DNA of 64,000 bases from Akkermansia muciniphila (GCA_945860285.1 CAMAQB010000003.1:1-64000), one strand, 5' to 3'. Shown: positions 50,201-59,430, counted from the first letter of the stretch. The notes: generated from the sequence alone by a model not told the origin. Program-made: numbers and translations.

Positions 50201-52477
50201 GAGGCCGCGCGCAACGCCGTGGCTGCAACAGTGGCCCAGCTCCGGGAGATTCCGGCAAGCCCGCCATTTCTCACGGTTGAGGCGGAAATGGGCAAACGCC
50301 GGAACTTGCGTTATGCGATCACCACACGCAATGAGCTCGAACAAGTGTCGGGCAAGCTCAGGGCCGCTCTTGCGCCGCTGCAGCCATCCATGGAAACCGC
50401 GCGGCGCAATTTGGCAAAGCTTGCTCCGAAAATCAGCGAACTCGCACTCGCCCTCGCCAAGGAGGAAGCGGAGTTGAAAAAACAATCCGCGCAACAAGTC
50501 GAGACCGCCGAGACCACCGAACCCGCTGAAAACAGCAACCGCAGCCGACCGCAATGGACTCGCCAGCAGCAGATCAATCTCAAGATCGATTCTTTGAAAG
50601 ACCTGATTCGCGCCGATGCCAACGAACAAAACATTCTGAAAAAAGACGAACGGGATCGGATGCGCGATGCCGATGATGCGATTGCGATGCTCAAGGACCC
50701 GCCGCCCGCCGCCGCGCGGTTTTTGTTGTCGGCCACACAGGGCGTGCAGGCCGAGGGACAAAAAAACGATCTCGTGCAGGCGGTGGAGCAGGAGCAAAAA
50801 GTTGTCGACGCGCTGATCCGCATCGGTCTTCATTTCGAGGCTCTCGAACAAGGGAAGGACCCCGACCAGACCCGCGCGGAGCTGCGCCAGGCGGAGGAAG
50901 AACTTGGTATCAAGGATGCTCTCGACGAACAATTTGGCAAAGCGGAGACTCTCGCGGAAATGACGGAACAGAGCCCCGAGGAGATGCTCAAGGACTTGGA
51001 AGCCAGGTTGCCGACGAATCCGGAAATGCAGCGCGAACTCGATCAGATCGCCAACACCGATTTGGCGCTTGCCAGGGACCTTCTCCAGAGGGCCGCGAAG
51101 GCGGAAGCCGGTGTCGCCACTACCGTCGACGAGCAGAAGGCCAGGGACGAGAACGACATGGCCAAACTCGGCGTGCTCGATGCCGCCCGACTCGCGGCTG
51201 CTTGTGCCAGAGAGTCCCAAACAGCGGCGGCCTCCGCCCTGCAGCTCAGCGGGCAAGCCGCCAACCCTCCTGGCAAGGAGCATGCACAGTTGTCAAACGA
51301 TCAAGCCGCCGCTGCAATATCAATTGCGGATGACATGGTGGTGGCGGCCCAGCGCCTGGAGGCCGGCCAAAATATCGCGGAGATCGTCAATGCATCGGCG
51401 GCAGTGATTGAAAAAGTCGGACTATTGATTCCGCGCTGCAATCAGGTCCGTGAGCATGCCAACCCGGCAGCGCAGATTTTCGGGACCGAAGCGAAAAAGG
51501 TCGGCCCCGATCAGGCAATCTGCCAACAGGCGGAACAACAGGCGACGCTTTGCGCACAAAAATCCGATCAGGCGATGGCTGCGGCACGCCAGGCCGAGGC
51601 CGCAGCACGCCACGCCGCCGAGAGCGCCCAGGCAATGGCGAAAATTCCGCAAGGTGCCCCTGTGAACCGCAAACTGGCGGTAGCGGCGCTGCGGCAGATG
51701 CCGGTGAAAATCGATGCCGCGGACGCGGCGGTCAATCTGGAGCGGGCCGCCCGTCACGAGCAACGGTTGAACCAGTCGGACGGTGGTCAGAATCTAACAA
51801 AGCTTGCCGCGCAGGTCGATCACGCGGTGAAAAACGAGGTGTTGGCGGCGGAGTCTGCCCTCAGCACCGCGCCGCAAGCTGCGCTGGCGCAGGCTCCTGT
51901 GCAAAAAGCCAGCGCGGAGCTGGCGCGACTTGCCGATGCCCTGAAACAAGTGGCCGATTCGCCGCCGGCATCTTCGCCCATGGCTGCCCCCCCTGGTTCG
52001 CCGGCTACCAGCGCGACACCGGCCGAGCAACAGGCGATGGCTCGCGCGCTCGATGCGCTCGATCAACAGCTTAATGAAGCTGCCGCCGCAGCGGCGGCAG
52101 CAGCGGCGGCCGCCGCGGCCAAAGGGGGACCACCGATGGCGGGCAATCAGCCTGGTCCTCCCGGCGGCATGGCGCAAGGCATGATGGCATCGATGCGCCA
52201 GGGACGTTCGTCGATGCCCTCGCCGATGCCCGGCATGCCCAGCCCCGAGAGCGAACCGATGGAAAAATCCCTTGGCGGTGCCAAACTGGATGCGGCCGGT
52301 CCCTCACAGGGTCAGGCTCCGGAATTGCAGGCCCTGCAAAAAGGTGACTGGGGCAAACTGCCCAAAAAACTTGCCGAACAACTCAGCAAAGGACAAAACG
52401 AGACGATCCCCGCCGAATATCGCGAGGCGGTGGCCACGTATTATCGGGTCATTGCCGAAAAATCCAAAAAACCATGA
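47273..52477 (+). CDS. 1734-aa membrane protein (DUF4175-like architecture), Ala-rich C-terminal region
   Basis: N-terminal TM segments, Ig-like/beta N-terminal part, long helical Gln/Ala-rich region, poly-Ala and Met/Pro/Gly-rich C-terminus. Confidence 0.8.
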   Translation: MNSHPDPAILQLLQTFARRRRRLLMLRGGLITLAVLVVAMILVAALDYWLPLMRESMRWVFSLTAYALVLVVAWRQWIRPMMDAPDERRLARIVEHAAPDLHEDLLSAVELGQSTGGHFDSAQFRALLQSDVAARVQGVEVKSLLPVGLLNRYFRVTSIIGVLVLALMIFSGLRFGNLLLRALMPGANLDRVSATQIVIIEPNPPSQTVPQGDALRLEIELQGRPATSARLETEGASQGRVVTEMRALGNNRFATAIQVGRENLRYRVQAGDGLTRRYDLKAVARPYELAFEKTYQFPDYSQMTPTTVQEPGGGLSALEGTMVDLKISTSQKVKSGELRMEQGVELSVVPLTPLPDGRLAARVPMSASGSYRVHLVAADTGFDNKFSPEYELRAEPDLAPVLKLTEPDQDLVAAADQSVKLVATVSDDIGLARIIQHVKVNEGEWKQSPLKENAGRHCDVEFDWDLASAGVKPGDVVSSKLVATDLKGNSAESRTLQVLVVANRETNRVAGLASRSALYQSLQALAAAAVAFDAAALLARNQFDQSEDSGPNRKPVLAGVVTTRADCETKLSQAWQALNVVLRDGAAGYESSDLVLMGRLLGNIHNGELRKADRVLELLDANPAMPAARELMRAVHESGGRMKSLATLARDVDQFNLSAGQVDVVGELTLVLGSQVARIRTLAQQSKTPDDWQQVATRMRALLSVSKSVDAVLETMKNGGGPLAADADGLLNGGLFLDIQDWLQRDIPPEQLSAQMMDQVENFNRRVSKIQDQIGRMRENFSHLAAKAVTDQGKVLATSPETPAALVASMHQRLMEEVAPTSNCVQLLRQEQAVLAKLLDLLPQDRTALDELAWQTMAATLKVHADLEETRNLADNAFVSDLRRATLAVQALQTLAPGDGADVSSARLDAIEQSLRMLETGHNLQELVNGCAALVAMERWEFRMPQGRTVERRDWAWLATRVRMAPGEFMKWEWKDEAARNAVAATVAQLREIPASPPFLTVEAEMGKRRNLRYAITTRNELEQVSGKLRAALAPLQPSMETARRNLAKLAPKISELALALAKEEAELKKQSAQQVETAETTEPAENSNRSRPQWTRQQQINLKIDSLKDLIRADANEQNILKKDERDRMRDADDAIAMLKDPPPAAARFLLSATQGVQAEGQKNDLVQAVEQEQKVVDALIRIGLHFEALEQGKDPDQTRAELRQAEEELGIKDALDEQFGKAETLAEMTEQSPEEMLKDLEARLPTNPEMQRELDQIANTDLALARDLLQRAAKAEAGVATTVDEQKARDENDMAKLGVLDAARLAAACARESQTAAASALQLSGQAANPPGKEHAQLSNDQAAAAISIADDMVVAAQRLEAGQNIAEIVNASAAVIEKVGLLIPRCNQVREHANPAAQIFGTEAKKVGPDQAICQQAEQQATLCAQKSDQAMAAARQAEAAARHAAESAQAMAKIPQGAPVNRKLAVAALRQMPVKIDAADAAVNLERAARHEQRLNQSDGGQNLTKLAAQVDHAVKNEVLAAESALSTAPQAALAQAPVQKASAELARLADALKQVADSPPASSPMAAPPGSPATSATPAEQQAMARALDALDQQLNEAAAAAAAAAAAAAAKGGPPMAGNQPGPPGGMAQGMMASMRQGRSSMPSPMPGMPSPESEPMEKSLGGAKLDAAGPSQGQAPELQALQKGDWGKLPKKLAEQLSKGQNETIPAEYREAVATYYRVIAEKSKKP

Positions 52478-53556
52478 GCCGGCCTTTTCTACCAAATATG
52501 CGGATTTTCCCGAAGCGTCGCGCCCCGCTGCACTTTCTGTGCGCACTCGCCCTGATTCTGCCGCCCCGTGCCGCGCAGGCCGACCAGAAAATCGATGACG
52601 CGTTGAAACTGGCCACGGGATTTCTGGTTTCCCAACAAAAACCGCAGGGGATGATCGGCGATCAATTTCCGATGCCCAACACGGCACTGGCGGTGCTGGC
52701 TCTCGCCGCCTGCGGTCACCAACCCGGCGAGGCGACACCGGAGGGCCAGGCGATGCGCAAGGCGATCGATTATGTGTTGCTGCCGGACAACCAGACTGCG
52801 GACGGATATTTCGGCAAGGTGGACAACTCGCGCATGTATGGTCATGGGATCACCACCCTGATGCTTGCCGAAATGCTGGGCATGGGACTCGATGAAAAGC
52901 AGGACGCGCTGATCCGTCAAAAGTGCAAACTCGGAGTCGAATTGATCCTGCGCGCCCAGGGCATGCGCAAGGATCCGCAGAACAGTGGTGGCTGGCAATA
53001 CGAACCCGACAGCAGGGGATCGGACTTGTCGGTTACCTGCTGGCAGACCATGGCACTGCGCGCGGCGCAAAACGCCGGAATTGATGTGCCGCGTGAGGCG
53101 GTTGACAAGGTTGTCGGCTACATGAAGCGCTTGTACAAACCCGTGGGCGAAACCCGCGGGCCCACCGTTCCCGGTGGTTTCGGTTACTCCTCGCCCGCCA
53201 CCACCATTTCGACCACCGCGGAAGGCTTGCTGGCGATGCAGGTCTGCGGTCAATACCAGGCCGATGAAGTGCTGTCCGCATCCGAACTGTTGTTCCCGCT
53301 GGATCTTAAAAACGAAAAGCAATGGTTCTACTACACCACCTATTATTACGCCCAGGGCATGTATCAACGCGGCGGCAAACATGCCGACACCGCACAGCGC
53401 ATGGTGCCGGCCACCTTGTTGCCGCTGCAATCCCGCGAGGGATGGTGGCAGAGCGTCGGCGGAGAGGAGGCGGGACCCGGCAAAACCTACTGCACCTCGC
53501 TGGCGATTCTGGCCCTTGCGGTGAAGAATCATTTCCTGCCGATCTACCAACGCTAG
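52474..53556 (+). CDS. Secreted prenyltransferase/squalene-oxidase-repeat (alpha/alpha-toroid) protein
   Basis: Signal-like N-term; FLVSQQKPQGMIGDQFPMPNTALAVLAL; GGWQYEPDSRGSDLSVTCWQTMALRAAQNAGI. Confidence 0.8.
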   Translation: MSRPFLPNMRIFPKRRAPLHFLCALALILPPRAAQADQKIDDALKLATGFLVSQQKPQGMIGDQFPMPNTALAVLALAACGHQPGEATPEGQAMRKAIDYVLLPDNQTADGYFGKVDNSRMYGHGITTLMLAEMLGMGLDEKQDALIRQKCKLGVELILRAQGMRKDPQNSGGWQYEPDSRGSDLSVTCWQTMALRAAQNAGIDVPREAVDKVVGYMKRLYKPVGETRGPTVPGGFGYSSPATTISTTAEGLLAMQVCGQYQADEVLSASELLFPLDLKNEKQWFYYTTYYYAQGMYQRGGKHADTAQRMVPATLLPLQSREGWWQSVGGEEAGPGKTYCTSLAILALAVKNHFLPIYQR

Positions 53557-53741
53557 CTTTTTGGATGATGCGAGCCTGCGGGTATCCTTTCTCGATTCCG
53601 GATTCACCTGCTATCGGGAATCGCGAGGTCAACATGGCATCACTGACTTTCCTCTCAAACGGATCGTTTTTTCCGTTGACATTATGATGTGCCGATTTTA
53701 GTTTTCGCGCAGACTGCCAATCTTAGATTTAAAAAACCATT

Positions 53742-56567
53742 ATGATCAGAACCTTGCGAAAGTTTGTCCTGGCGATTTTCTTGCTGCTCTCACTGGATGC
53801 CGGTGCCCAGGAGGACATGAACCGCGTTTACAGCGAAGGCATGAGGGCGTATCTTGCCAAAAACTATTCAGTGGCAATTGAGAATTTTACCAAAATTCTT
53901 GAGAAAACCAAGAATACCACCACGGAGGAGGTGATCTATGTTCTGGCGTTTTCCCATTACAACGAAAAGCAATACGAAGATGCGGCCAAGATCTTCAACA
54001 TGCACGCGACGCTGTTTCCCACCCACCAGAATGCTTCGGAGGTGCAGCTTTTCCTGGGTCGCAGTCTTTTGAATGTCGAGGGCAAGGAGGATGAAGCCAT
54101 CAAGGCACTTGGCAAAGCGGCGAGAAATCCCGAGTATCTTGAAGAGGCCCGTTTCTATGCGGCCGATGCCTACATCAACAAGAAGGACTACGCAAAAGCC
54201 GCGGAAATCCTCGAAAAGGCGATTTCGGAAAATGTTTCCGGTCCGGGCATGATGCGCGCCTGTCTGAAGTTGATCGACATTTACATTGAAGAGGAAAAAC
54301 TTGTCGAGGCTGTCGCGCTGCTGAAACGGGTGCAGGGCACCTCCAGTTATCCGGATGTCATCGTTGTCGTGAACCACCGCCTGGTGCAGATCGGCGACAA
54401 ACACCTGGAGGCGAAAAATTATCAACTGGCCCTGTCGACATACTCGTCGGTCAAACCCCATGCCCAGGTGGTCTCCCTACAGACCGAGCGCTTGGAGCAA
54501 TTGACGGCCTACGAAGGCGTGCTGAAGCGCGGGATGGAGGCGCTTACTAAAGTCAAAAAGCCGGTGCCGCAGAAAATGCAGGACCGCCTCGCCCTGATTG
54601 TCGGCACCGTTGAGTTTGTCAATAGTTCGATGAAGGAGATCAAGGCGATCACCGACTACGACGTGATGCTCCGCTACCGCATCACCCGCTGTTATTTCAA
54701 CATGGATCGCTACTGGTATGCAATTGCAGGCTTTGAATCCATCGTCAGGGATTATCCGAATTTTGCGGAGGGTTCGATCTGCTTGTATGGCGCGATCTAC
54801 TGTCAGACGAAACTGGACCTGAGCGACAGTACGGTCGCCAACTGCACTTGGTATCTGGACAAATTTCCCAAGGGTGTCTATGTCGATCAGGTCGCCGAGA
54901 TCAAATCTGGAATTCTTTTCAAACAGGAAAAAATGAAAGAGACCTGTGATTTCCTCGTTGAATTCCTGAAGAAAAATCCCGGCATCGAGGGCAAGGAGTT
55001 TCTACGCAGCATTCTCGCCAACACCCGGTTTGCGGATGGCAAGTTTGACCAGGCCGCTGCGGATTATGATGCCATGATGAAGGACTATCCGAAATCGGGA
55101 ACGATGGAGGAGTATTTCTATCGTCGGGCACTTTGTGATTTCCTCAGAAACGACTACGAGAACACCCTCAAGTCCTTCCAAGCCTACGAGCAAAAATATT
55201 CGCCGGGCACTTTTACGTCCGACATCCGCTATCGTCGCGGCATCATCCTGCTGGCTCAAGCAAGCCAGTCGACCGATCCGAAAAAGCAGGATGATTACTA
55301 CGAGCAGATCTTCGCGTCGATGGACTTGTTGTTGAAAGCCCAGGACACGGAAAAATACCGCGGACAGATTTACATCCTTCTTGCCGATGCCATGAAGGCC
55401 AAGGGCGGCATGGAGGTTGCTGCGGCCACCAACTACGCCAATGCTTTGAAGTTTGCCAATGGCGACAAAACGGTGATTCAGTATGCACTTGAAGAGGCGA
55501 CCACCGCTCTCAAAGAGGGTCGGAGGTGGAAAGAGTTGACCGATCTCTGGAAAGTTTTTCTCAAGGACAACCCCGGCCATCCCATGGAATTGCGCGGTGT
55601 CAGCGAACTCACCAAGCTGTTGGTGCGTGAACAGAAGTTCGATGAAGCCAAGAAGATGATGGTGCAGTACATCATGAAGGACATCCACAATCCGCGCTCG
55701 GAATATTGTGAGATGTTGCTCTCCCAGTATGCTTCGCTCTTTGTCCCTAAAAAGACCTTTGCGAAAAAAGGGGAGAAAACGGCCGCCGCCGATCCCGCTC
55801 AGCTTGCCGAGGAGGTCATTTCGGGTTTGCAACTGCCCGAGGCAAATCACACCGTCACCTATCTCGCCCGGTTGCAGTTCACCAAAGGCCAGTTTTTGAC
55901 CTACATGCGCAAGCCGGAACTTTACTATGCAACCCTGGACACCATTGCTTCGATCGCGAAACCCGAGGATCTAAGTCCGACAATCCTGACGCTGGTGGGG
56001 CAGCGGTTGATCGATACGAAGAAATACGACGAGGCCAAGGCGTATTTCACGCATTTGCGCGATAGTTTTGCCGATTCATTTTACTCGGAGGCCGGTCCGA
56101 TCGGCATTGGCGAGGTCGAACTGGCTCTCGCCGAATACCCCGCCGCGATTGCCGCGTTTGACGAAGCTCTGGCCAAACCTCAGGGGGGAATGCTGAAGGA
56201 GGCCACATTTGGCAAGGCTCGAGCTTTGTTTGGTCTGAAACAGTACGAGGAAGCAAAAAAACTTTTTGAACAAATCATCGGCACCAAGGAGTGGCGGGGT
56301 TTGGAAAAAGCGGGAGCATTGTATTACATGGGGGAGATTGCTTATAAAGCGAAGGATGGCACGGCTGCCCATGGCTTTTTTCAACGCGTCTATGTGTCCC
56401 ATTCCGCCTATCCCGAGTATGCGATCAAAGCCTACTTGCGGGCATCCGACATGCTGCGCGCTCTGGGCCAACTGGAGGAATCCAAAGCAACACTGCGCGA
56501 ACTCGCCCAACATCCCAAATTCAAGAACCTTCCTGAAGTGATCAAAGCCACCAAGTCGGTTGAGTGA
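53742..56567 (+). CDS. Secreted TPR-repeat protein
   Basis: 941 aa; signal peptide MIRTLRKFVLAIFLLLSLDAGAQ; repeated helical-hairpin motifs (AFSHYNEKQYEDAAKIF; YINKKDYAKAAEILEKA). Confidence 0.82.
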   Translation: MIRTLRKFVLAIFLLLSLDAGAQEDMNRVYSEGMRAYLAKNYSVAIENFTKILEKTKNTTTEEVIYVLAFSHYNEKQYEDAAKIFNMHATLFPTHQNASEVQLFLGRSLLNVEGKEDEAIKALGKAARNPEYLEEARFYAADAYINKKDYAKAAEILEKAISENVSGPGMMRACLKLIDIYIEEEKLVEAVALLKRVQGTSSYPDVIVVVNHRLVQIGDKHLEAKNYQLALSTYSSVKPHAQVVSLQTERLEQLTAYEGVLKRGMEALTKVKKPVPQKMQDRLALIVGTVEFVNSSMKEIKAITDYDVMLRYRITRCYFNMDRYWYAIAGFESIVRDYPNFAEGSICLYGAIYCQTKLDLSDSTVANCTWYLDKFPKGVYVDQVAEIKSGILFKQEKMKETCDFLVEFLKKNPGIEGKEFLRSILANTRFADGKFDQAAADYDAMMKDYPKSGTMEEYFYRRALCDFLRNDYENTLKSFQAYEQKYSPGTFTSDIRYRRGIILLAQASQSTDPKKQDDYYEQIFASMDLLLKAQDTEKYRGQIYILLADAMKAKGGMEVAAATNYANALKFANGDKTVIQYALEEATTALKEGRRWKELTDLWKVFLKDNPGHPMELRGVSELTKLLVREQKFDEAKKMMVQYIMKDIHNPRSEYCEMLLSQYASLFVPKKTFAKKGEKTAAADPAQLAEEVISGLQLPEANHTVTYLARLQFTKGQFLTYMRKPELYYATLDTIASIAKPEDLSPTILTLVGQRLIDTKKYDEAKAYFTHLRDSFADSFYSEAGPIGIGEVELALAEYPAAIAAFDEALAKPQGGMLKEATFGKARALFGLKQYEEAKKLFEQIIGTKEWRGLEKAGALYYMGEIAYKAKDGTAAHGFFQRVYVSHSAYPEYAIKAYLRASDMLRALGQLEESKATLRELAQHPKFKNLPEVIKATKSVE

Positions 56568-56595
56568 AATCTTTCCATCGTATTCCCAATCCATC

Positions 56596-57597
56596 ATGCG
56601 CTCATTTTTTCTCCTAACATTGTTGCTCCTGGCCTCGATTTCGAATTCCCATTCTCAGGAGTATCTGCTGAAAAACGGCCGACGTTTCCCCGCCAGCGCG
56701 GTGAAGATCAGCGGGATGAACTGCACTGCAACTGTTGCGGGTGAGGGTGGCATCGAGACCGTAGTTTTCACCATCAAGGACATTTCTCAGGCCACTTTTG
56801 CCCCGGTGCCCGACATGGCGAAGGCCCGCGATTTGATCGTGCAGAAAAAATTCGATGAGGCCTTCACGGTGACCGATGTCATTCTCAAGGCTACCGTTCA
56901 GTTCAAACCTCTGCCTGGCAACCCCTGGGTGGAAGCCCTGCTGCTGCAACTGGATGCTCTGGAGGGGAAGAAAAAGAAGTCATCCGATTCAACCCAGGCC
57001 GCAGCGCTGATTTCGCTCACACCCGATGAAAATGAATTGGTTACGAAGATGATTTCGATTGTCGATTCCGAGCACACGCCGGCGGGAATCGAGAAAATGA
57101 AGACATTGGCAAAGGAGACAAACATTGGTTACGTTCAGGCGCGCGCCCAATTGCGCATCGCCGATGTGCAGGCGGACTTTGGCAATCTTGAGCAGGCGGC
57201 GAAGGAATATCTCTGCGTTCCGATTTTCAATGCCACCGACAGTTTCCTCTCTTTCCGCGCCACCATGTCGGCTGCAAACTGCTTGTTTCAGATCAAGCGC
57301 GGCGAGGATGCCATAAAGATTCTCGATTACTACCTGAGCGACAATCCAAGCACGAAATACAAGACCATGATCGAAACGGAGAAACTCCGCTTCAAGACCC
57401 CCACCAAAGACGAGGAAGGCGCGGACAATGCTGCCGCCAAGGGCGCTGCCGCAGCAGACAGCACCCCCGCCAAGGATGAAGCGGAGGAAAAAAAGGAATC
57501 TCCCAAGGAAGAACCGGAAGAAGAAAAGAAAGAAGAAACAGCCAAAGAAGAACCAACGCCTGACAAAACTGTTGACAAAACTGAAACCAACAAATAA
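56596..57597 (+). CDS. Secreted hypothetical protein with Lys/Glu-rich C-terminal tail
   Basis: Signal-like MRSFFLLTLLLLASISNSHSQE; C-term DEAEEKKESPKEEPEEEKKEETAKEEPTPDKTVDKTETNK. Confidence 0.75.
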   Translation: MRSFFLLTLLLLASISNSHSQEYLLKNGRRFPASAVKISGMNCTATVAGEGGIETVVFTIKDISQATFAPVPDMAKARDLIVQKKFDEAFTVTDVILKATVQFKPLPGNPWVEALLLQLDALEGKKKKSSDSTQAAALISLTPDENELVTKMISIVDSEHTPAGIEKMKTLAKETNIGYVQARAQLRIADVQADFGNLEQAAKEYLCVPIFNATDSFLSFRATMSAANCLFQIKRGEDAIKILDYYLSDNPSTKYKTMIETEKLRFKTPTKDEEGADNAAAKGAAAADSTPAKDEAEEKKESPKEEPEEEKKEETAKEEPTPDKTVDKTETNK

Positions 57598-57628
57598 CCC
57601 ACAATCCACACCTTTTTAAACCATAGTT

Positions 57629-58495
57629 ATGCAATCCACATATCAAATTGTCCGCCGCCTAGTCGTCAAGTCATTCCGTTTGCTTGCCCTCGTGGTGGCC
57701 ATTGGCTTTGTCTGCCCCATCATGCCCGTTGAAGCACAAACTCCCGCCACAGCAGCTGCGGGGGAAACGCCGCCACCGGCTCCGAAAAAAAAATCCCTTT
57801 TCGCAACCATTGCGCAGGGTGGATGGGTCATGGTGCCCATCGGTCTGACCTCGGTGTTCACTGTTTACCTTGTGGTCGACATGTACATGCGCACCGCGCA
57901 GAAAAAACTCTGCCCTGACTCCGAGGTCTCCAAAGCCCGCCACTTTTTCCAAGCGGGTGATTATGTTGCCTGTTACCAGTCGATGAAATCCGTGCCCTGC
58001 GCCTACAACAACTGTGTGAAATACGCGCTCAGCTTTGTCGGCAAAGGCAAGGAGCAAACGGAGGAAGCATTGATGATGGAGGTGGAGCGCGAAGGCAACC
58101 GCCTGCAAAACCGCATCAACTACCTTTCTGTGATCGGGGTTTGCGCACCGATGATCGGATTGCTCGGCACCGTGGTCGGGATGATGGGCGCCTTCGACTC
58201 GCTCGGCAAGGGCGGAGCGGCGGGCGGTGGCAATGAAACTTCGGAACTTTCCCACCACATCGGCGAAGTGTTGGTTGCGACAGCCGCCGGCCTTTTCATC
58301 GCGATTCCCGCTTTCATGTTTTTTTACCTGTTGCGCAATCACCTTGCAGCGCAGATTCACTTCTTGGAAGATCAGGTGAACGCTCTTTTCCGCAACATGC
58401 CCTATGATCACTTCCATGGTTTGGAGATTGGCGAGGAGGTCACGTACGCCGCGGTGCCCAACTGGGTCGAGGGCGGCGTGCCGGTAGAGGCGTGA
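57629..58495 (+). CDS. MotA/TolQ/ExbB proton channel family protein
   Basis: RINYLSVIGVCAPMIGLLGTVVGMMGAFDSLG...ELSHHIGEVLVATAAGLFIAIPAFMFFYLL. Confidence 0.95.
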   Translation: MQSTYQIVRRLVVKSFRLLALVVAIGFVCPIMPVEAQTPATAAAGETPPPAPKKKSLFATIAQGGWVMVPIGLTSVFTVYLVVDMYMRTAQKKLCPDSEVSKARHFFQAGDYVACYQSMKSVPCAYNNCVKYALSFVGKGKEQTEEALMMEVEREGNRLQNRINYLSVIGVCAPMIGLLGTVVGMMGAFDSLGKGGAAGGGNETSELSHHIGEVLVATAAGLFIAIPAFMFFYLLRNHLAAQIHFLEDQVNALFRNMPYDHFHGLEIGEEVTYAAVPNWVEGGVPVEA

Positions 58496-58530
58496 GTCGC
58501 TGGGTTTTCTAATTATACTACAACAATTGT

Positions 58531-58968
58531 ATGGCTGGAAGCGTAGGCGGTGGTAATGGCAGTGAACCTGAGTTTCAGGTGGCGCCGATGATTGACGTGC
58601 TTCTGGTGCTTTTGATCTTCTTCATGAGCATCACCACGGACCAGATTCTCAAGGTGGACAAGTCGATCACTCTGCCACTCGCTCCCGATGCCAAGCAGCG
58701 CAAGGTGGATCTGCAAAACCAGGCGGTGGTGAACATCGACTGGCTGGCGGCGGAGAATCGCGCGGTTGTGAAGTTCGGCCAACAGCTGTGCGACCCGATG
58801 GAGCAGGTTGCGGAATTCATCACACCGATGAAAACGGCCAATCCGAAGTTGCAAATCATCGTCCGCAGCGATGGTGATACCCCGGCAATCGAAGTACAAA
58901 AAGTCATCGAGCAAATTGCCGCCGGCGGCGTTGATGACATTTCCCTTTCCGGCATCAATCGCAAATGA
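58531..58968 (+). CDS. ExbD/TolR family protein (copy 1)
   Basis: EPEFQVAPMIDVLLVLLIFFMSITTDQILKVDKSITLPLA: single TM with conserved Asp. Confidence 0.93.
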   Translation: MAGSVGGGNGSEPEFQVAPMIDVLLVLLIFFMSITTDQILKVDKSITLPLAPDAKQRKVDLQNQAVVNIDWLAAENRAVVKFGQQLCDPMEQVAEFITPMKTANPKLQIIVRSDGDTPAIEVQKVIEQIAAGGVDDISLSGINRK

Positions 58969-58980
58969 TCATCCCATCCC

Positions 58981-59430
58981 ATGGCCAATAGAAACAAACA
59001 CAAGAGATCCACTGAAATTCACATGGGCTTCCAGATCGCACCGATGATCGACGTTGTCTTCGTGATCATGCTGTTTTTCATGGTCATGGCGGGACAGGTG
59101 CAAAAGGAGCAGGAACTGAAGCTCAAACTACCCGGCAGAGCCGTGGCTTCGGAAGAGGTGGAGGCGATCGAGGAGACCCAGATCCGCGTGCTGGAAAGCG
59201 GCGATGTCCTGCTCAACGATGAGCCGATGGGTGCGCCGGGGGATGCCAAGTTGGTGGAAATGACCGCCACCTTGATCCGGCTGAAACAGGCGTCCGATGA
59301 CGCCCGCAGCAAAGTTGTCTGCACGATTGTGGCCGACGAATTAGCCCCTTTCCAACGTGTCGTAGATGTGCTAAACTCCCTCTCAGTGGCACGGATTGCC
59401 AACGTCACATTTGAAGTTCCCGCAGAGTAA
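58981..59430 (+). CDS. ExbD/TolR family protein (copy 2)
   Basis: MGFQIAPMIDVVFVIMLFFMVMAGQVQKEQELKLKLPG: single TM with conserved Asp. Confidence 0.93.
   Translation: MANRNKHKRSTEIHMGFQIAPMIDVVFVIMLFFMVMAGQVQKEQELKLKLPGRAVASEEVEAIEETQIRVLESGDVLLNDEPMGAPGDAKLVEMTATLIRLKQASDDARSKVVCTIVADELAPFQRVVDVLNSLSVARIANVTFEVPAE

Noticed and set aside
49982-51283. 433-aa minus-strand ORF
   Set aside because: Antisense to the 1734-aa gene; composition is the complement of Ala/Gln/Glu codons.
47273-52477. Considered the giant gene as a polyketide/NRPS or RTX-type adhesin
   Set aside because: No carrier, condensation, ketosynthase or RTX motifs; composition suits a membrane-anchored helical protein.
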